A DNA stretch of 64,000 nt from Candidatus Rifleibacteriota bacterium (GTDB lineage Bacteria > Riflebacteria > Ozemobacteria > Ozemobacterales > Ozemobacteraceae), in NCBI GenBank assembly GCA_029565415.1, contig JAKQOH010000097.1, positions 1-64,000 of the forward strand, in the 5' to 3' direction. The notes beneath the pieces are model-generated. The model was not told where the DNA came from. It did no database searches and was given only the letters and a program-made list of their open reading frames with translations. Shown piece after piece: positions 61,078 through 64,000 of this stretch. The position numbers and the translations under genes were made by a program. Numbering within the stretch: position 1 is the first letter of the stretch; every line of letters starts with the position of its first letter.

Positions 61078-63168
61078 ATGCGCCGTTCGACCGCCAACAG
61101 ACTGCTCGTTCTCCTGGTCCTTGGGCTGTTCGCCGCGCCGCTTGCCGCGTGGGGGCCGATGACGCACCTGACGATCAACGCCCGGGCGTATGCCCGGTCG
61201 GGCATTGCCGCGAAAAGCCTGTCGGCCGTTCCCAAGAGTCTCGAACGGCTCTTCATCGGCGGCGGGCCGGCCCCCGACATCAAGTTCAACGCGGGCGAGG
61301 GCTTCCCCCGGGAGTTCCATTTCGACACCGCGGCGATTCTGCGCATGGTCGATCGGGCGAAATCCGATCCGAAATTCGGTCTCCAGGATGTCGCGATGGC
61401 TCTCGGCTGGGCCGGCCATCTGTTCGCCGAGGTTCCTTCCGCCCACCAGGCCGAGGGGTATCCCAACGCGAAAATCACGGCCCCCCTGCCGAATGCGGGC
61501 TATATCAACCACCAGCTCTCGGAGCTGTGCGTCGACATCCTGCTGTATCGCGAAGAGAAAGAGCTGCTCCGGCACCAGTCCCTGAATCTCCCCGTCCGGC
61601 TGCTCGAAGCCTCGATGAAAGCCGAGCGGGAGCGCGACCCGGAACGGTCGGCCCTGACCGCGGAACGGATCAAAGCCGCCGGCAACGCGTTCCTGCCGAC
61701 CGTCGTCGGGGTCCGCACGATCGCCGATTACCTGCTCGAGGAACGCCCCGAGCTGCTCGAAGAAATGGATGCCTTCTACGCCGACCGCGCCTCGCACCTC
61801 GAGCGCAGCGTCGGGGATGTGGCCGAGATGCTGGGTGAACACGGGTTCGTCCCATCCGGGAAGGCGCCGGGCGAGGGCGCCGACAAGGCCGACCGTGTCC
61901 GGGTGCCGCTGACGGGCAGTTTCAAGGACAAGGCAAAGACTCTAGTATATAACGCTTTATATAATTCTCTTCGCTCCGGCGCGACCAACGACATTTTCAC
62001 GCTCGTCGCCTGCCACACGATGGACGGGATCATCACGAACGGGCTGAAGGAGAAGTTCGCCCGTCTCGCCGGCAAGGCCGTCGGCGGCAGCATCGCCGAC
62101 GACAAGCGGCACCAGCAGGTGGTCACCCGGTTCGTCGAGGGGCTGCTCTGCCGGCACGACCTGACCTTCCCCGAGATCATCGCCTATGCGACGGAGGGGC
62201 TCGAGCGGGATTCCGCGAGCGTGACGAAACAGCATACGCAGTTCTCCGCCCTCGGGCTGGCCGAGGACGGCCGCAAGCGCGTGACGGAAGCCGACGTGAC
62301 GAAGGCGATCGCCGAGGTGCGGCGCGTCGAGGATGTGCGGCGCGACTGGCCGTGGTTCTGGCCGTTCCGCCCCTCGACCGAGAAGCTGTCCGAAGCCCGG
62401 TCGAAAGCCGCACGGCTGATGGCCTGGCGCATCATCGACGATGCGACCGCGGCAGCCCCGCTGAAAGCACGCGCCCAGGCTCTGCTGAAAGCCGACCGGG
62501 GAGTTCGGTCGGCCCTCTGGACATCACGCTCGACGAGCTGGTTCACCCCGATCTCGAAATGGAAGAATCGCAAGGCGCTCGAACAGGCCGAAGCGGCCAT
62601 CGCTCCCGAGGAGCGGCTGTTCGCGCAGATCATCGATATCCGCCTCCGTATCGGCGACGGCGCCGACGCCTCCGCCCGTGTCCAGACGCTTCTGACCCAG
62701 GCGCGCAGCCGCCTCGCCGAGCTGACGAGCAGTCTTGCCAACGCCAGAGCCGGTCTGGAGCGGGTTTCCCGGCTTCAGATCGCCACCCGGGGCAAGCTGA
62801 AGGACGAGATCAAGCACATCGAGACCCTGGTCACGGCCGAACGCGACCACATTGCGGCTCTCGAGCTGATCCAGGGCCTTCCCGCCGACGGCGAAACCGG
62901 CACGGAACCGGCGGCGACAACCGCCGACGTCATGGCCGCCGCAGCATTGCCGCAGGAGCCACAGGCCGCGATCGCGATGCCCGAGAAATACGCGGGCCAT
63001 TCCGACCAGGCCCTGCGCCGACTGCGTGAGGATGCGTATCGCCGCTACACGAGCCTGACCCAGAGCGGGAAAACGGCTGACGCCGAGGCTCTCGCCGCCC
63101 TGCGCGAACTGCGCGAAATCGACCAGGCACGCCAGGCTCTCGCAGCCCGGTCCGGCAGCGGCCGGTAA
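61078..63168 (+). CDS. Zinc-dependent phospholipase C-like secreted protein
   Basis: A 696-residue protein. Signal cleavage after PLAA would expose Trp 25 as the first mature residue (WGPMTH), as in zinc-dependent phospholipase C, where the N-terminal Trp binds zinc. Further ligands line up: His 30, Asp 67 (GPAPDI), His 81 (FHFDTAAIL), His 114-Glu 118-His 123 (GHLFAEVPSAH, with Glu in place of Asp) and His 145/Glu 149 (NHQLSEL). The catalytic part covers about 250 residues; the remaining 440 are helical, with coiled coils near 570-620. GGAGGG sets the start. Confidence 0.72.
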   Translation: MRRSTANRLLVLLVLGLFAAPLAAWGPMTHLTINARAYARSGIAAKSLSAVPKSLERLFIGGGPAPDIKFNAGEGFPREFHFDTAAILRMVDRAKSDPKFGLQDVAMALGWAGHLFAEVPSAHQAEGYPNAKITAPLPNAGYINHQLSELCVDILLYREEKELLRHQSLNLPVRLLEASMKAERERDPERSALTAERIKAAGNAFLPTVVGVRTIADYLLEERPELLEEMDAFYADRASHLERSVGDVAEMLGEHGFVPSGKAPGEGADKADRVRVPLTGSFKDKAKTLVYNALYNSLRSGATNDIFTLVACHTMDGIITNGLKEKFARLAGKAVGGSIADDKRHQQVVTRFVEGLLCRHDLTFPEIIAYATEGLERDSASVTKQHTQFSALGLAEDGRKRVTEADVTKAIAEVRRVEDVRRDWPWFWPFRPSTEKLSEARSKAARLMAWRIIDDATAAAPLKARAQALLKADRGVRSALWTSRSTSWFTPISKWKNRKALEQAEAAIAPEERLFAQIIDIRLRIGDGADASARVQTLLTQARSRLAELTSSLANARAGLERVSRLQIATRGKLKDEIKHIETLVTAERDHIAALELIQGLPADGETGTEPAATTADVMAAAALPQEPQAAIAMPEKYAGHSDQALRRLREDAYRRYTSLTQSGKTADAEALAALRELREIDQARQALAARSGSGR

Positions 63169-63185
63169 CGACCTCGCGCGCGCCC

Positions 63186-64000
63186 TCAGCCCGGCGCCGA
63201 CGAGGAGAACGCGAGGCCGGTTCCCGTCGGACGGCGGCCCCGGAACTGGTCGAACTCGTTCTTGATATCGATCAGCGTCGCCTCGGACGAGCCGCTTCCG
63301 CCGACGTCGTAGACCTTGCCGCCCGGCACGCCGGCTTTCAGGTAGTAGCTCTTCTGGCCCTTGCTGTTGCGCTGGACGTCGATCCAGAGGCGCAGATCGG
63401 CGATGGGCGCAAGCCGGACCTTGGTGAACGCGAAAAAGCCGCGGGAATACTCGTACAGATACCCGTCACGCTTGTCGGCCACATACAGGAATTCGACGCT
63501 GCGCGAGATATGCACCAGCATGCAGAAGCCCATGAACGCGACCGCCGAGAACTGGTCGGCATAAAACGGGTGATCGCTGCCGAAATACGCGTTGATCAGC
63601 CCGAAGCCGATGCCGTAGAGCACGAAGAACAAGATGGCAAGCCCCTCGGAGCCGCCGGTCACGTCGAAAATATAGCAGACGGAAGGCAGTTTTTCGATCT
63701 GCTCGCGGATCGAGGCCTTCCACGGCACGAACAGGGTCGTGAGAAAATACACGATCGCCGCGCCGGCCAGCCCGACGGCCATCATCGTGTTCGAGACCAG
63801 CGTGCTTCGCGGCACCTCTGAAACGATCACGGGCCGCTTGTGCGCCCCGGCCAGCGAGATCGCCCCGTCCGGAGCGACACGCGCGACGCCGAAGACATGC
63901 ACCCGGCGCGGCGCGAAATACGTCACGCCCAGGCGCCGCGACACGGGGCTGTAGCGCATCAGCCCGTCGCCCGAGCCAAAACCCGTGCGGTGATACGAGT
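63186..64000 (-). CDS. Membrane protein, paralog of the 55507-56808 protein (partial)
   Basis: The frame stays open to the window edge, giving 270 visible residues and no start. Membrane helices lie at SNTMMAVGLAGAAIVYFLTTL and LAILFFVLYGIGFGLINAYF, followed by a soluble C-terminus. VPWKASIREQIEKLP, DVTGGSEGLA and LVHISRSVEFLYVADKRDGY align with VPWKHSLRRSCEQFP, DPVGGGEKTA and LVIHISKSIEYFYVADRRDGY of the other copy. The end of the phospholipase-like gene is 17 bases away, convergent. No known family recognised. Confidence 0.72.
   Translation of the reverse strand, partial: SYHRTGFGSGDGLMRYSPVSRRLGVTYFAPRRVHVFGVARVAPDGAISLAGAHKRPVIVSEVPRSTLVSNTMMAVGLAGAAIVYFLTTLFVPWKASIREQIEKLPSVCYIFDVTGGSEGLAILFFVLYGIGFGLINAYFGSDHPFYADQFSAVAFMGFCMLVHISRSVEFLYVADKRDGYLYEYSRGFFAFTKVRLAPIADLRLWIDVQRNSKGQKSYYLKAGVPGGKVYDVGGSGSSEATLIDIKNEFDQFRGRRPTGTGLAFSSSAPG

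Overview
The window is a GC-rich, gene-dense chromosomal segment. It encodes outer-membrane-type barrel proteins with a C-terminal Phe, an LptF/LptG-type permease, several lipoproteins and many TPR proteins, which indicate a double-membrane bacterium. It also carries spoVG, a YaaR-family gene and an RsbW/STAS switch, genes better known from Firmicutes and other deep lineages. This mixture, with cAMP and c-di-GMP modules, would fit an uncultured diderm phylum of the Riflebacteria/Ozemobacteria kind. That placement is an inference that I could not test.

Layout. 1-2998: the 3' end of an IS110-type transposase, then mobB, a moaC-MOSC fusion and an ADP-ribosylglycohydrolase, the last coupled to a metallo-beta-lactamase protein with two cNMP-binding modules (to 5235). 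5484-6833: a DUF4160/DUF2442 pair overlapping a lipoate-ligase-family gene. 7171-10658: an HD phosphohydrolase, a lone ABC ATPase and a J-like/TPR/double cold-shock protein. 11084-21561: a long tight operon of lptF/G-type permease, argS, zinc-ribbon TPR protein, RsbW-like kinase, STAS protein, tmk, GAF-GGDEF protein, yaaR and rapZ. 21625-29908: a secreted protein, spoVG, tRNA-Gln, a short glmU, prs, a TPR lipoprotein, small membrane/secreted proteins and a radical SAM enzyme.

29916-33279 (minus): three envelope genes, including an AMIN/secretin-N-like protein. 34053-38678 (minus): a signalling cassette of a degenerate YmdB-like protein, a CHASE2 adenylate cyclase and a GAF/HD-GYP protein. 38752-42055: an outer membrane barrel protein divergent from a sigma-54-type regulator whose GAFTGA loop reads GSFTSA. 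42319-49918 (minus): a HAD hydrolase, a CHASE2-GAF-GGDEF cyclase and a coupled Cache-like/TPR/TPR trio. 50000-55451: a 44-residue zinc-ribbon gene, a second STAS protein, a YitT-family protein, oligoendopeptidase F, a TPR lipoprotein and an acidic-tailed membrane protein. 55507-64000: two members of a paralogous membrane family flanking secreted proteins, a secreted HEAAH metallopeptidase candidate and a zinc-dependent phospholipase C-like protein.

Signalling is the strongest theme. One adenylate cyclase, one cNMP-binding effector, two diguanylate cyclases with intact I-sites, one HD-GYP and two STAS proteins lie within 50 kb. Nearly every long intergenic gap is filled by a mosaic of interspersed inverted repeats and by short palindromes of the form GTAGGGGCG-centre-CGCCCCTAC.
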